DNA of 64,000 bases from CAYPIE01 sp964410665 (GCA_964410665.1 CAYPIE010000005.1:1-64000); one strand, 5' to 3'. Positions 25,638-35,544 are shown, numbered from the stretch's first letter. Numbers and translations: made by a program. The notes: generated by a model from the letters alone, not told the origin.

Positions 25638-26233
25638 TTGGTTCCCCGTCAAGGCCCAGACGAGCACAGTCCGTGGATGTGACTTCCAGGGGTGTCTCCG
25701 TTTCTCGAATTGTACGGTTACCGACAAGCATATCGAAACCAGCAACGACAATGCGCTAATGGCGGGATTGCCGTCCGGGAATGGTCCTCGGGGGGACGCT
25801 GGATAGCATTGCCATCATCGACCAGCCATCAGGTGGAGTGACCGGTTCCGGGATCATTCCTGGGCCTCAGGCTCCAATGGCCACGATCGAGTGGAGCGGG
25901 CAAGGCATGGATCCCGCTTCCCGTGGGACGGCGTGATTCCCGGCCTGGGTGGTGGGATGTTCGAGGGAAACGGGGGGTATATCTGGGATGGTTTCCAAGT
26001 CGCCTTCGAAGTGAATAGGAGACTGGCTGGATCGAGTGGGAGTAGCATCGCTGAGACCAGATCGGTAACTTATGGAGCGAAAGCTGGGACGCGGACCATG
26101 GTGAGCAGGATCACCGGGTCCCATGGTCGCTCATGCAGTTGGGAACACATCTTCTCGGTGTGATCGTGGAACCGTCGCCGTTGTCGATCGACGTGGAAGG
26201 AAAGTCCTAGGAGCCGCGGCTAGGCTCAAATAG
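25638..26233. other. Intergenic region between sigma factor and vWA-like gene
   Basis: About 600 nt without a supported gene; the open frames here have low-complexity or implausible products. A CCTAG/CTAGG hairpin (26206-26224) lies just beyond the stop of the minus-strand vWA-like gene and might mark its 3' end. The promoter of the sigma factor must lie here, but I cannot point to it. Confidence 0.4.
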
Positions 26234-27712
26234 TTAGACATACAGTTGCAGGAGATAGTGCAGCGTCTCGGCCCAGCTTTCCTGAGCGTCATCACTCTCG
26301 AGTGGTTTGGGGGGGTGATACCCCGTACTAATCGCTGGCCGAGGACCGTTCACGACCAGCTGACTCATCACCGCATCCTCCGAGGCAACCTCGGTTGGTT
26401 CGGTCTGAATCAGCAAGCAATGGCACAAGCTTCGTCGGGCCAATCGCTGACAATGCTGATGCACCACTTCCTGATCGCTGAATTTGTTGTCATAGAGCTC
26501 ATCACGGCGAGTTAGGATGACGCTGCCATTTTCGATCTGCTCACGGAGGAGCATCTCAAGCAGGTTATACTCATGGGCCAAGCTGTCTGCACCACCGGTA
26601 AAGAAAAACTCAAAGCGGATAGCATCGGTGCTCAGCCATTCGGATAGCTTGCGGACCGAGGCGAACAACAATGACAGGATCAGCACAATCCTCTGACACG
26701 GCAGTTCGGCATCCTTGAAGCGAGCTTGCGAGAGCCCGGCAGTCAACACGAAGACGAACGAACGGCGCCGGCGGAGGAACTGATTTTCGTCTCGGGCATA
26801 ATAATACAGCTCATCGCGGAGGTACTTGATGTCAAATAGGTCGGGTCCAGGACCACTTCCCGGGGGTTCCATGTAAGCCAGTTGCGAGAACAGCATGCTC
26901 TCGATACTGCCCCGAGTGGAAATCGAGGAAAAACCGCCTACCGGATAAGTGTCTTCATCGAGGACCCGGGTGGGCACTTCCTGACGGCCATGCAGTGGTC
27001 GAACCTTTTGCCGTGGCAAGCAATCCTCGAGCTGCTTGCTCATGCGGAACACTTGCTCATAGGCGACGTACTGGCCCATGTCGGCCAGGGCGATCCCTTT
27101 CTCCAGCGCAGAGACTTCGACTTCACTGAGGATTTCGGCCAGACGTCGGCCAGCGGCAATTAATTCCTGATAGATCTGACATAGCAGAGGCATGGGACCG
27201 TCGCTAAGCGCGGTCCAGCCATCGGCGAGCACCTCATCCGATTTCCGATCGAGCAGGCCACGGATCACTCCTGGAGCCAGTTCTACTGCGGTGAATTCCG
27301 CACGCTTATGAAATTGCTGGATGATATAAGCCAGTCCGCGGCGTCGATTCCGTTCGCGCTCCGGCCCAGCAAAACGCCTCAGGGCATCGCCCGCCCGTTC
27401 AAAGCTCCAGTCGGCATATACCTTGCCCAGCACATAGTCTTCATAGCGTGGCGCTAGTTCCTTGGTCCATCGAGGGATCACCAGGGCGGTGCGTTTGGCG
27501 GTGGGATCGCGGTCCAGTCCCAAGGCGACATGACCAAAGTCAGCAACCATGCCGACCGGTGGGAGCGGCTGGCCGTTGGAAACAATTTCGAGGGCCCATT
27601 CCAGTGCCGGCTTCACGGTGCTTGGAGTCGGTGTGACGGTTCGTTGCAGCCACAACCCCTGGAGCACATACACCCGTGCCTCATCGAGATCTCGGATTTC
27701 CGTCACCGCCAT
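26234..27712 (-). CDS. vWA-like protein with degenerate MIDAS, unknown role
   Basis: A 492-residue cytoplasmic protein. The N-terminal 250 residues are mainly helical and unfamiliar. A GGFSSISTRGSIESMLFSQL motif (about 260-280) and DLFDIKYLRDELYYYARDE precede a domain that reads like a von Willebrand A fold: strand FVFVLTAGLS (about 322), helix, strand IRFEFFFTGG, helix, strand GSVILTRRDELYD. At the MIDAS position, DxSxS is replaced by TAGLS, so the metal site looks lost. Similar conserved segments occur, as I recall, in vWA components of MoxR/vWA ternary systems; I cannot confirm this. No MoxR or other AAA ATPase gene is adjacent. It stands alone, divergent from the beta-helix gene. Confidence 0.65.
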   Translation of the reverse strand: MAVTEIRDLDEARVYVLQGLWLQRTVTPTPSTVKPALEWALEIVSNGQPLPPVGMVADFGHVALGLDRDPTAKRTALVIPRWTKELAPRYEDYVLGKVYADWSFERAGDALRRFAGPERERNRRRGLAYIIQQFHKRAEFTAVELAPGVIRGLLDRKSDEVLADGWTALSDGPMPLLCQIYQELIAAGRRLAEILSEVEVSALEKGIALADMGQYVAYEQVFRMSKQLEDCLPRQKVRPLHGRQEVPTRVLDEDTYPVGGFSSISTRGSIESMLFSQLAYMEPPGSGPGPDLFDIKYLRDELYYYARDENQFLRRRRSFVFVLTAGLSQARFKDAELPCQRIVLILSLLFASVRKLSEWLSTDAIRFEFFFTGGADSLAHEYNLLEMLLREQIENGSVILTRRDELYDNKFSDQEVVHQHCQRLARRSLCHCLLIQTEPTEVASEDAVMSQLVVNGPRPAISTGYHPPKPLESDDAQESWAETLHYLLQLYV

Positions 27713-27849
27713 ACCAATTCCTCAGATTGCTCGAGATGTCTACCTTTTGTTGTAGCACGATCGCGGAACCGACCGAATGCCGGAAACGCGCTGGGGTGTT
27801 ATCCTGAGAGCAATGGCTTCCTGCTCTAATCTGGTCTGGAGGATGTTTC

Positions 27850-29859
27850 ATGCGGTTGGTTTGCATCCAGATGTTGGTGTTGCTTACGCCTAGCCTGGTC
27901 TGGGCGAAAGAATATTTTGTCGATCCGAAGAAGGGGGCTGCCCAGCATCCTGGCAGTGTCGAGCAACCGTTCGCGACCCTGGAGCAGGCCCAGGCTGCGA
28001 TCCGAGCCTTGAAACGGAAGCATGATGGCATGTTGCCTGAAGCGGTGACTGTGCTCCTAGCCGATGGGATCCATCCTCGCACGGCTCCGTTTGTACTCAC
28101 TCCAGAGGACTCCGGCAGCTCGACGCGTCCGATTACTTATGCCGCCGCTCCCGGGGCGAAACCTCAACTCCGCTGGCTTCGTGCCATCACAGGTTGGCAA
28201 CCCACCACCGTCAATGGCCGAAATGCTTGGCGGGTGACATTACCGGATGTGCAACGTGGCGCATGGAACTTTCATCAACTCTGGGTGAACGGCCAACGAC
28301 GTCCAAGGGCCCGTCACCCCAATCAGGGCTATTTCCGCATCGCTGCCTTGCCAGGCGTCCGCCCGGACACGCCCCGCTATCCCGGACAGGACCGTTTTGT
28401 GTATGCACCTGGGCATATGCAGGCCTATGCCCAGCCTGTCGGGGTGGAAGTCCAAGTATTACATCTGTGGGTGGGTGTGCGTCTTGCCGTGAAAAGCATG
28501 GATCCCAAGCAGCGATTGGTCATCTTCGCAAAGAAATCGCGGCGAACACTCAAAGATGGCACGGCTCTGGCCCGCTATCGCGTGGAAAATGCCAAGGAAT
28601 TGCTCGATGAGCCCGGAGAATGGTACCTCGATCGCAACACCGGCCAATTATTCTACTTGCCCAAAGCCCATGAACAACTTGACAACCCTCCTGAAGTGGT
28701 TGCCCCAATCGCTGAACAGTTTCTCCGAATTGCCGGGAAACCCGAGCAGAAACAGTTTGTTCGATATATCACCTTTCGAGGTTTGGACTTCGCCGGCGGT
28801 GATTGGTGGCCAATGCCGGAGCAAACTTGCGATGTGCAGGCGGCCGCCAACGTCCCCGCTGTGGTCGATGCCCAGGGACTGCAGCATGGACAGTTTGACC
28901 AATGCCGCATCCATGCAGCCTCCGGATATGGCCTTCATCTGGGGCGCGGTTGCGCGCACAACACGATTATAAGGTGTACACTAACCGACCTTGGGGCCGG
29001 CGGCATCCGCATTGGCGAAATGCAGCGCCGAACTGAGCCCGCGGAGCAAACGCATTCGAATATTGTCACAGATTGTCATGTGTATGATCTAGGCAAGTTC
29101 TTCCCACAAGCGGTGGGCATCTGGCTGGGGCAAACGTACAGCAACCGAATTGCTCACAATCATATTCACGACCTTTATTATTCTGGCATTTCCGTAGGCT
29201 GGACCTGGGGCTATGGTCCAACGCTGTGTCGAGACAATCGGATACTGTCGAACCATATTCATGATTTAGGCAAAGAGCTTCTAAGCGATATGGGAGGCAT
29301 CTACACGCTAGGGCGCCAACCCAACACGGTGATCGCGGAGAATGTGATTCACGATGTTTCCGGATCGAATTATGGTGGCTGGGGGATTTATCTTGACGAG
29401 GGAAGTAGCGATATTTTGGTGGAAAAGAATCTGGTTTATCGCACCAGTCATGGCGGCTTTCATCAGCATTATGGCAAGGACAATCGGATCTCTGGCAATG
29501 TGTTTGCCTTCGGTCGCGATGCTCAGATTCGCCGGTCTCGGATTGAGGACCATCGCAGCTTCACGTTTGAGCGAAACCTGGTGGTGTATCGCCGCGGGAA
29601 GTTATTAGACGGCCGTTGGACCAACCTCAAGGCGCGGTTTACGGAAAACTGGTACTGGCAGATCGGCGGTCAACCGCCGGAGTTCGCAGGCCACAGCTGG
29701 GCCGAATGGCAAGGCTTGGGGATGGATTCCCAGAGCAAGATCGCGGACCCGGGCTTGCCCGATCCGAGCGACGAGAAGTTTCCCCGCAGTGCCGAGGCCT
29801 GCGTGGCGAAGCTGGGCTTTCCCCCAGGTGCCTGGTCGGAAGTCGGACCACGCGAATGA
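27850..29859 (+). CDS. Secreted right-handed parallel beta-helix protein (GH141-like)
   Basis: A 669-residue exported protein: signal peptide 1-19 (cleavage near VWA-KEY), an N-terminal DPKKG...QPFATLEQAQAAIRAL segment typical of secreted beta-helix carbohydrate-active proteins, then parallel beta-helix coils from about 300 to 590 with repeated N-x-I and H-x-I/H-D motifs (NRIAHNHIHDL, NRILSNHIHDLG). The segment SDMGGIYTLG...YGGWGIYLDEGSS followed by GGFHQHYGKDN is characteristic of a polysaccharide-active beta-helix group that includes glycoside hydrolase family 141, so a secreted glycosidase or lyase is likely; the substrate is not predictable. GGAGG lies 8 nt before the ATG. The gene is followed 84 nt later by nhaA, without an evident functional link. 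Confidence 0.82.
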   Translation: MRLVCIQMLVLLTPSLVWAKEYFVDPKKGAAQHPGSVEQPFATLEQAQAAIRALKRKHDGMLPEAVTVLLADGIHPRTAPFVLTPEDSGSSTRPITYAAAPGAKPQLRWLRAITGWQPTTVNGRNAWRVTLPDVQRGAWNFHQLWVNGQRRPRARHPNQGYFRIAALPGVRPDTPRYPGQDRFVYAPGHMQAYAQPVGVEVQVLHLWVGVRLAVKSMDPKQRLVIFAKKSRRTLKDGTALARYRVENAKELLDEPGEWYLDRNTGQLFYLPKAHEQLDNPPEVVAPIAEQFLRIAGKPEQKQFVRYITFRGLDFAGGDWWPMPEQTCDVQAAANVPAVVDAQGLQHGQFDQCRIHAASGYGLHLGRGCAHNTIIRCTLTDLGAGGIRIGEMQRRTEPAEQTHSNIVTDCHVYDLGKFFPQAVGIWLGQTYSNRIAHNHIHDLYYSGISVGWTWGYGPTLCRDNRILSNHIHDLGKELLSDMGGIYTLGRQPNTVIAENVIHDVSGSNYGGWGIYLDEGSSDILVEKNLVYRTSHGGFHQHYGKDNRISGNVFAFGRDAQIRRSRIEDHRSFTFERNLVVYRRGKLLDGRWTNLKARFTENWYWQIGGQPPEFAGHSWAEWQGLGMDSQSKIADPGLPDPSDEKFPRSAEACVAKLGFPPGAWSEVGPRE

Positions 29860-29942
29860 GCCAGGGCTTCCTCTTCTCTGTGCGGGAGCATATCCTGATC
29901 ATGGGGTAAATTTGGGCGGCATGATACAGGAGAACCGTTGGC

Positions 29943-31379
29943 ATGCAGACTCAGGAACTGCCAAACATTCGAATGGATGGTGACATCCCGGGAATCCCCA
30001 GGCGACCGATTCAGCGTTGGGTGAGGCCTCTGGCCCGTTTTCTCAAGGTGGAATCGTCTGGTGGGATCGTCCTGTTGGTCTGCACTGCCGTGGCCCTATT
30101 TCTCGCCAACTCGCAGTGGGCCGAGGATTATCATGCCTTTTGGGAAACCGTGGTGGGTGTCCAGATCGGTGGCCTCCAAGTGTTTGAGCCGTTACATTTC
30201 TGGATCAATGATGCACTTATGACCATCTTCTTTTTTGTAGTTGGTCTGGAAATTAAACGGGAAATTATTGCAGGTGAATTGAGTCAATGGCGAAAAGCGG
30301 CGCTACCGGTAATGGCCGCCATCGGCGGCATGGTGGTCCCTGCGTCGATCTATCTGGCTCTGCAAGGAGACACGCCTGCTGCCCGGGGTTGGGGGGTACC
30401 CATGGCCACCGACATCGCCTTCGTGGTTGGGGTGATGGCGTTACTGGGTTCTCGGGTGCCCCTGGGCCTACGGATCATGCTGTTGGCACTGGCCATCGCC
30501 GATGATATTGGCGCAATTCTGGTGATTGCCTTCGCCTACAGCGACCCGAGCTGGACGCCGCTGATGTATGGGATTTCCGGGTTTGCAGTCTGTTACTTCT
30601 TCAATCGCATCGGTGTGCGGGCGGTGGCGATTTACGTGCTGGTAGGAGCAGGAATCTGGTACTTTTTCCACGAAGCCCATGTTCATCCGACCGTGGCTGG
30701 AGTGATGCTTGGGCTGATGACCCCGGCGAGTGCCTGGCTAGGCAATGCCACCTTACGCGATGTGCTGCTGGAATCGTTGCGAAGGATACAATCCAATGAG
30801 ATGGACCCGGATCCCCCAGGCCAACCGCATCCGCATACGATGGGGACGTTGGCCAATACCGCCCGCGAGTCGGTGTCGCCGCTCGAATGGCTCGAAACGG
30901 GACTCCATCCCTGGGTAAGTTTTGTGATCATGCCAGTTTTTGCGCTGGCCAATGCTGGGGTGACCTTCGACATGGGAGTGTTCCAGTCGAACCCCGCCGC
31001 GCTGGATGTGAGTATTGCGATTGCCTGCGGTTTATTCTTGGGCAAACCGATCGGGGTCCTGCTGTTCTCCTGGGCCGCGGTTCGTTTGGATATCGCAGCG
31101 CTACCCCGTGGGGTCACTTGGCCGGTGCTACTTGGCGGCGGTATGCTCGCCGGGATTGGCTTTACCATGGCGCTATTTGTTGCCAACTTGGCCTATATTA
31201 ACGATCTGCAGGGGTTGCTCGATGCCGGGAAGATCGGCATCCTGGTCGGTTCGCTGCTGAGCGCTCTAGTCGGCACTCTGGTGCTGCTGACCTTCCTGCC
31301 AAAGCAACCACCGAGCAACGGGGAAGAAAATGGCAACAGGAATGGAGGCGATGAACTCGATTCCCGATCCAGGACCTGA
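29943..31379 (+). CDS. nhaA: Na+/H+ antiporter NhaA
   Basis: A 478-residue inner-membrane antiporter that exchanges sodium for protons in pH and salt homeostasis. About twelve hydrophobic segments are visible, with family motifs FFFVVGLEIKRE (about 98), MATDIAFVVGVMALLG (about 155) and the essential Asp pair in LAIADDIGAILV (about 186-187). Compared with E. coli NhaA (388 residues) it has an extended N-terminus, a cytoplasmic loop insert around 285-325 (Pro/His-rich), and a hydrophilic C-terminal tail. AGGAG lies 9 nt before the ATG. The next TPR gene begins 10 nt after its stop, so it probably heads a transcription unit with two TPR genes and pckA. Confidence 0.95.
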   Translation: MQTQELPNIRMDGDIPGIPRRPIQRWVRPLARFLKVESSGGIVLLVCTAVALFLANSQWAEDYHAFWETVVGVQIGGLQVFEPLHFWINDALMTIFFFVVGLEIKREIIAGELSQWRKAALPVMAAIGGMVVPASIYLALQGDTPAARGWGVPMATDIAFVVGVMALLGSRVPLGLRIMLLALAIADDIGAILVIAFAYSDPSWTPLMYGISGFAVCYFFNRIGVRAVAIYVLVGAGIWYFFHEAHVHPTVAGVMLGLMTPASAWLGNATLRDVLLESLRRIQSNEMDPDPPGQPHPHTMGTLANTARESVSPLEWLETGLHPWVSFVIMPVFALANAGVTFDMGVFQSNPAALDVSIAIACGLFLGKPIGVLLFSWAAVRLDIAALPRGVTWPVLLGGGMLAGIGFTMALFVANLAYINDLQGLLDAGKIGILVGSLLSALVGTLVLLTFLPKQPPSNGEENGNRNGGDELDSRSRT

Positions 31380-31389
31380 GGATTCCGTC

Positions 31390-32625
31390 ATGCAGGCTTG
31401 GTTGCATGGCAAAGATTGCATGGCTCGCAGCGACTGGGCCGAGGCAGTGGCTGCGTTCAGCTTGGCGGTCCAGCATGCGCCCCATCTCACCATGGTTTAT
31501 GCCGAACGCGCCCAGGCCTGGATGAATCTGGGCGAGTTTGCCGCTGCCGAACGCGATCTTGCCGAAGCCCTGACCATCGACAGTCGCGAGCCCAACCTGT
31601 ATTTGCAACGGGCGCTCCTGGCCATGCAACGCCAGCAGTACGATGCCGTTTACGCGGATTGTCTGCGCGGACTTCGGCTCAATCCGAACCTGGCCGAGCT
31701 GTATGCCCTCCGAGCTTGTGTGCATGTGGCGCGTGGGCTCCTGGATCGTTCGGAACTTGATTTTGAACAAGCCCTGAGCTTGGAACCGCTTCGTGGCTAT
31801 TTGTTTCATAACTGGCGCGGCGAGGTTGCGCGTCGCCAGGCGGATTGGGATATGGCCAGACGAGAGTTTTCTGCCTCGTTGGCATTACAGCCCGAACAAA
31901 TTGACATTTTAGTGCTGCGCGCGGACATCGCGTCGCGGGTGGGCGATCTCGACTCCGCCCTGGCCGATTACACCGAAGTGATCCGTCGTGAACCCGATCA
32001 TCCCGGGCATCATTTTGCCCGGTCGCTACTCTATTTACGGACCGATCATCCGCAGGCCGCCCAACAGGACTGCGATCAGGCAGTGCGTTTGAAACCCGAC
32101 TGGGCCGAAGCTCTGGCCGTCCGCGCCCAATGCCACCAACGTCAAGGCAATGAAACCGCCGCATTGGAGGACCTGGAAGCGGCCATCCAACTGACGCCCG
32201 AGCGGGCCGCTCTGTATAATCAACGTGCCAGCTTATTCTACCATCAAGGACAGACCGAGCGCGCCTTGGCGGACCATACCCAGGCCCTCGAACTTGACCC
32301 CGCCAATCCATCCAGCTGGAATGCCGTGGCCTGGATTCGTGCGACTTCACTGGATGACTCGGTCCGTGCGGGGGAAATGGCCCTGGAATATGCTCAACGG
32401 GCTTGTGAGTTGTCCGATTGGCAGGATTCACGCTACTTGGATACCTATGCGGCCGCCCTTGCTGAATGTGGCCGCTTCGCCGAAGCTGTGGAATGGCAAA
32501 CACGGGCCTTGAATCTGGCGCTACCTTCGGAACAGGCCGATTATCAACAACGACTTGATCGCTATCAGGCTGATCAGCCCATGCGCGATGGCTCGCTTCC
32601 CACGCCTTCGCAGGACGAGGCGTGA
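31390..32625 (+). CDS. TPR repeat protein (first of pair)
   Basis: A 412-residue soluble protein made of about ten tetratricopeptide repeats (examples: AYAERAQAWMNLGEFAAAER-type units and ALYNQRASLFYHQGQTERAL). It ends with a distinctive C-terminal block, ACELSDWQDSRYLDTYAAAL...FAEAVEWQTRAL, shared with the following TPR gene. I choose the ATG with GAGG 8 nt upstream, 10 nt after the nhaA stop; in-frame starts also exist within the nhaA 3' end. TPR arrays mediate protein contacts; no partner is evident. Confidence 0.82.
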   Translation: MQAWLHGKDCMARSDWAEAVAAFSLAVQHAPHLTMVYAERAQAWMNLGEFAAAERDLAEALTIDSREPNLYLQRALLAMQRQQYDAVYADCLRGLRLNPNLAELYALRACVHVARGLLDRSELDFEQALSLEPLRGYLFHNWRGEVARRQADWDMARREFSASLALQPEQIDILVLRADIASRVGDLDSALADYTEVIRREPDHPGHHFARSLLYLRTDHPQAAQQDCDQAVRLKPDWAEALAVRAQCHQRQGNETAALEDLEAAIQLTPERAALYNQRASLFYHQGQTERALADHTQALELDPANPSSWNAVAWIRATSLDDSVRAGEMALEYAQRACELSDWQDSRYLDTYAAALAECGRFAEAVEWQTRALNLALPSEQADYQQRLDRYQADQPMRDGSLPTPSQDEA

Positions 32626-32677
32626 CCTCGCGACCACCGGCATGGGAATTGCGGTCCTACTGATGAGATGCAATCCC

Positions 32678-33946
32678 ATGACACCTGCTTCGCCACGTGA
32701 TGCCGAGGACTTCTTCAACCGCGGCCACACTCACCTGCAACAAGGGGAATGGCAGGCCGCTCTGGAGGATTTCTCGCAGGCAATCCGCCTGCGGCCGGAT
32801 GTGGGCATCGGCTATCGATATCGTTCCTACGCCCGCCTGGAACTCGGAGATCGGCTCAACGCCATTGCCGATCTCGATACCGCGATTCGGCTGAACCCCG
32901 ATGACGTCCAGGCCTATGCCGACCGGGCCAACGAGTTATTCGAACAGAAGGCCTACGACCAGGCCGTTGCCGACTGTAACCAAGTGCTCCGCCGCGATCC
33001 GGGACGGGCTTATGTGTTCGGCTTGCGTGGACGCGCTTTGGCCGCACAAGGGCTGTCCGAGAAGGCAGAAACTGACTTTACCCGAGCGTTGGAACTCGAT
33101 CCAGAACGTGCCACCGACTACCTCAACTGGCGTGCCGAACTCCGCGCGGAATTCGAGCGTTACGAGCAGGCGATCGAAGATTATTCCGCGTCGCTGGACC
33201 GGGATGCAAGCCAAGCTGAGGCATGTTATGGTCGGGCGATGGCGTATTTAGCCCTCGAGGAACACTCGTTGGCCTTGGCCGATCTGAACACCGCCATCCA
33301 ATTGGATGGTCAGAATCCGCTTTTGTACTACGGACGCGGGTTGGTGCACCATTCCCAAGGCGAATATCCCCAAGCACTTGCGGATTTTGATGCCGCGCTT
33401 CAACATTCTCCAGAACTCGTTGGCGCATTGACCTTTCGGGGCCAGACCTTGGCCAATTTAGCTCGATTCGACGAAGCGCTCGCTTGCTTCGATGCTGCCC
33501 TTGAACGCAAGCCGAACTCCGTCGGGCTGTATAATCGCCGAGCAGCCGTCTACTACCAACAGCAAGATTATAAACGTGCACTGCGCGACCACATGCAGGC
33601 TCTGAAGCTTGACCCGCGCGATGCCGGGACGTTCAACCATCTGGCCTGGATCTGGGCCACTGCTCCGAGTCCGGCCATCCGCAATGGCTCTCGTGCATTG
33701 GAGTGTGCGACCCGGGCGTGTGAACTCAGTGAGTGGCAAGTGGCCAGTTATCTCGACTCGCTTGCCGCGGCCTACGCGGAATTGGGCCAGTACGATGAGG
33801 CATTGACCTGGCAGTCGAAAGCACTGGCTTTGTTGCAGACCGAGGAGGAGAAGGCGGATTACCAAGCTCGGCTCAACGCCTATGAAAATCGGCAACCTGC
33901 ACGGGTCACGCCGAGTATGTCCAGATCCGACCCGCATGAAGGATAA
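32678..33946 (+). CDS. TPR repeat protein (second of pair)
   Basis: A 422-residue protein with about ten TPR units from the first residues (FFNRGHTHLQQGEWQAALED) to a C-terminal block ACELSEWQVASYLDSLAAAYAELGQYDEALTW, closely parallel to the preceding gene; the two are tandem paralogues. The start is uncertain: ATGs at 32642 and 32663 in the same frame would add a short hydrophobic stretch (MGIAVLLMRC) that could act as an anchor, and none has a strong Shine-Dalgarno. It ends 5 nt before pckA, so the genes are co-transcribed. Confidence 0.8.
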   Translation: MTPASPRDAEDFFNRGHTHLQQGEWQAALEDFSQAIRLRPDVGIGYRYRSYARLELGDRLNAIADLDTAIRLNPDDVQAYADRANELFEQKAYDQAVADCNQVLRRDPGRAYVFGLRGRALAAQGLSEKAETDFTRALELDPERATDYLNWRAELRAEFERYEQAIEDYSASLDRDASQAEACYGRAMAYLALEEHSLALADLNTAIQLDGQNPLLYYGRGLVHHSQGEYPQALADFDAALQHSPELVGALTFRGQTLANLARFDEALACFDAALERKPNSVGLYNRRAAVYYQQQDYKRALRDHMQALKLDPRDAGTFNHLAWIWATAPSPAIRNGSRALECATRACELSEWQVASYLDSLAAAYAELGQYDEALTWQSKALALLQTEEEKADYQARLNAYENRQPARVTPSMSRSDPHEG

Positions 33947-33951
33947 GGCTC

Positions 33952-35544
33952 ATGGCTGATGCTCCCCTCGAACGACATCGGGATGTCGTTACGCACCATC
34001 CGATCTTTCGCAACCTGGCACCCGCACAGTTCATTGAGGAATCGCTGCGACTTGCTCATGGAGAATTGTCCAATCGTGGTGCCTTAGTCACCCGTACGGG
34101 CGAACGCACCGGACGTTCGCCCAAGGACAAGTTTATTGTGCGGGAACCCGGTTCGGCGAACCAGATCGCTTGGGGCAAAGTCAATCAGCCGATGGAGATC
34201 GACGAGTTTGAACGACTGCACACGACCGTTCGTCGCTATCTCGAGCAGCGCTCGCTTTACGTACAAGACTCGTACGCAGGAGCGGATACACATTACCATA
34301 GTTCAATAAGATTATATTCTGAGTCGCCTTGGCACGCGTTTTTTGCCTCTTCGCTTTTTCGTCGCTTCACACCGGATGAACTGCGTCGCGTCCGCCCCGA
34401 TTGGGTGATTCTGCATGCTCCCCATCTCCAGCTCGATGCGAACGAGTTTGCTTCACCGGTCCGGGTTGTCGCCCATTTGACCGATAAGCTGATCTTGATT
34501 GCGGGCACGCAGTATGCTGGGGAGATCAAAAAAGCGATCTTCTCGGTCATGAACTACGAGTTGCCGACGCGTGGCGTCTTCCCCATGCACTGCGCGGCCA
34601 ATGTCAGCGAAGAAGGACAAAGCGCACTTTTTTTTGGTCTGTCTGGCACCGGGAAAACGACGTTGTCCGCCGATCCCGATCGTCAGCTGATAGGGGATGA
34701 TGAGCACGCCTGGTCAGAACACGGCATCTTTAACATCGAGGGGGGCTGCTACGCCAAGACGTTTCGTCTGTCTCAAGCTGGCGAACCCCAGATTTGGAGC
34801 GCCTTACACTTTGGCAGCGTTCTGGAAAACGTGATCCTGCACCCCGAGACGCGGGAGCCCGACTTCGATGATGACTCGATCACCGAGAATTGCCGGGCGG
34901 CTTACCCGTTGGATTTCATTCCCAATTATGAACCCTCGGGCCAGGGTGGGCATCCGCGGCACATTTTCTTTTTGACATGTGATGCCTTTGGCGTATTACC
35001 ACCCCTTGCGCGCCTTTCCTCCGCCCAAGCCATGTATCATTTTCTGTCCGGCTATACCGCCAAAGTGGCCGGCACCGAAACTGGAATCACCGAACCGACC
35101 GCGACCTTCAGCGCCTGCTTCGGCGAGCCCTTCCTGCCCTTACACCCGACCCGTTATGCCGAGATGCTTCGCGAACGCATGGAAACGCACCAAGCCAACG
35201 TGTGGCTGGTCAACACCGGTTGGACCGGTGGGCCCTATGGCGTTGGCTCGCGGATGAGTCTTCGGCACACCCGGGCACTGCTCAAAGCAGCGCTTGCCGA
35301 CCTGCTCTTGAGCGTTCCTTATCGACCGGACCCGTTCTTTGGCGTCGACGTCCCGCTGGAATGTCCCGGACTCCCCCGGGAGCTCCTCGATCCCAGGCGA
35401 ACCTGGCCGGATGGGCGGGCTTATGACCAGCAGGCCCGTAAACTTGTCCAGCTGTTCCACGCCAATTTTGAACGCTACGCGGATCAAGCCTCCGAGCAAA
35501 TCCGGGCGGCGGGCCCCCGATTGGACGTCGCCTCAGTTGGTTAA
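33952..35544 (+). CDS. pckA: Phosphoenolpyruvate carboxykinase (ATP)
   Basis: A 530-residue cytoplasmic enzyme that converts oxaloacetate plus ATP to phosphoenolpyruvate, CO2 and ADP, the entry step of gluconeogenesis. Seen are RTGERTGRSPKDKFIV (about 48-63), the PEPCK-specific region, the P-loop GLSGTGKTTLSAD (about 229-241) and the kinase-2/metal motif LIGDDEHAW (about 246-254), followed by GGCYAKT and WLVNTGWTGGPYG. Length matches the ATP-dependent family (about 530). It has AAGGATAAGG just upstream of the ATG and begins 5 nt after a TPR gene. Its stop overlaps the convergent secreted-protein gene by 12 nt. Confidence 0.97.
   Translation: MADAPLERHRDVVTHHPIFRNLAPAQFIEESLRLAHGELSNRGALVTRTGERTGRSPKDKFIVREPGSANQIAWGKVNQPMEIDEFERLHTTVRRYLEQRSLYVQDSYAGADTHYHSSIRLYSESPWHAFFASSLFRRFTPDELRRVRPDWVILHAPHLQLDANEFASPVRVVAHLTDKLILIAGTQYAGEIKKAIFSVMNYELPTRGVFPMHCAANVSEEGQSALFFGLSGTGKTTLSADPDRQLIGDDEHAWSEHGIFNIEGGCYAKTFRLSQAGEPQIWSALHFGSVLENVILHPETREPDFDDDSITENCRAAYPLDFIPNYEPSGQGGHPRHIFFLTCDAFGVLPPLARLSSAQAMYHFLSGYTAKVAGTETGITEPTATFSACFGEPFLPLHPTRYAEMLRERMETHQANVWLVNTGWTGGPYGVGSRMSLRHTRALLKAALADLLLSVPYRPDPFFGVDVPLECPGLPRELLDPRRTWPDGRAYDQQARKLVQLFHANFERYADQASEQIRAAGPRLDVASVG

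Noticed and set aside
26190..26206. GGAAGGAAAGTCC, resembling the start of RNase P RNA
   Set aside because: The real RNA would need several hundred more bases to the right, which are occupied by the vWA-like coding region, and other conserved RNase P segments are missing.
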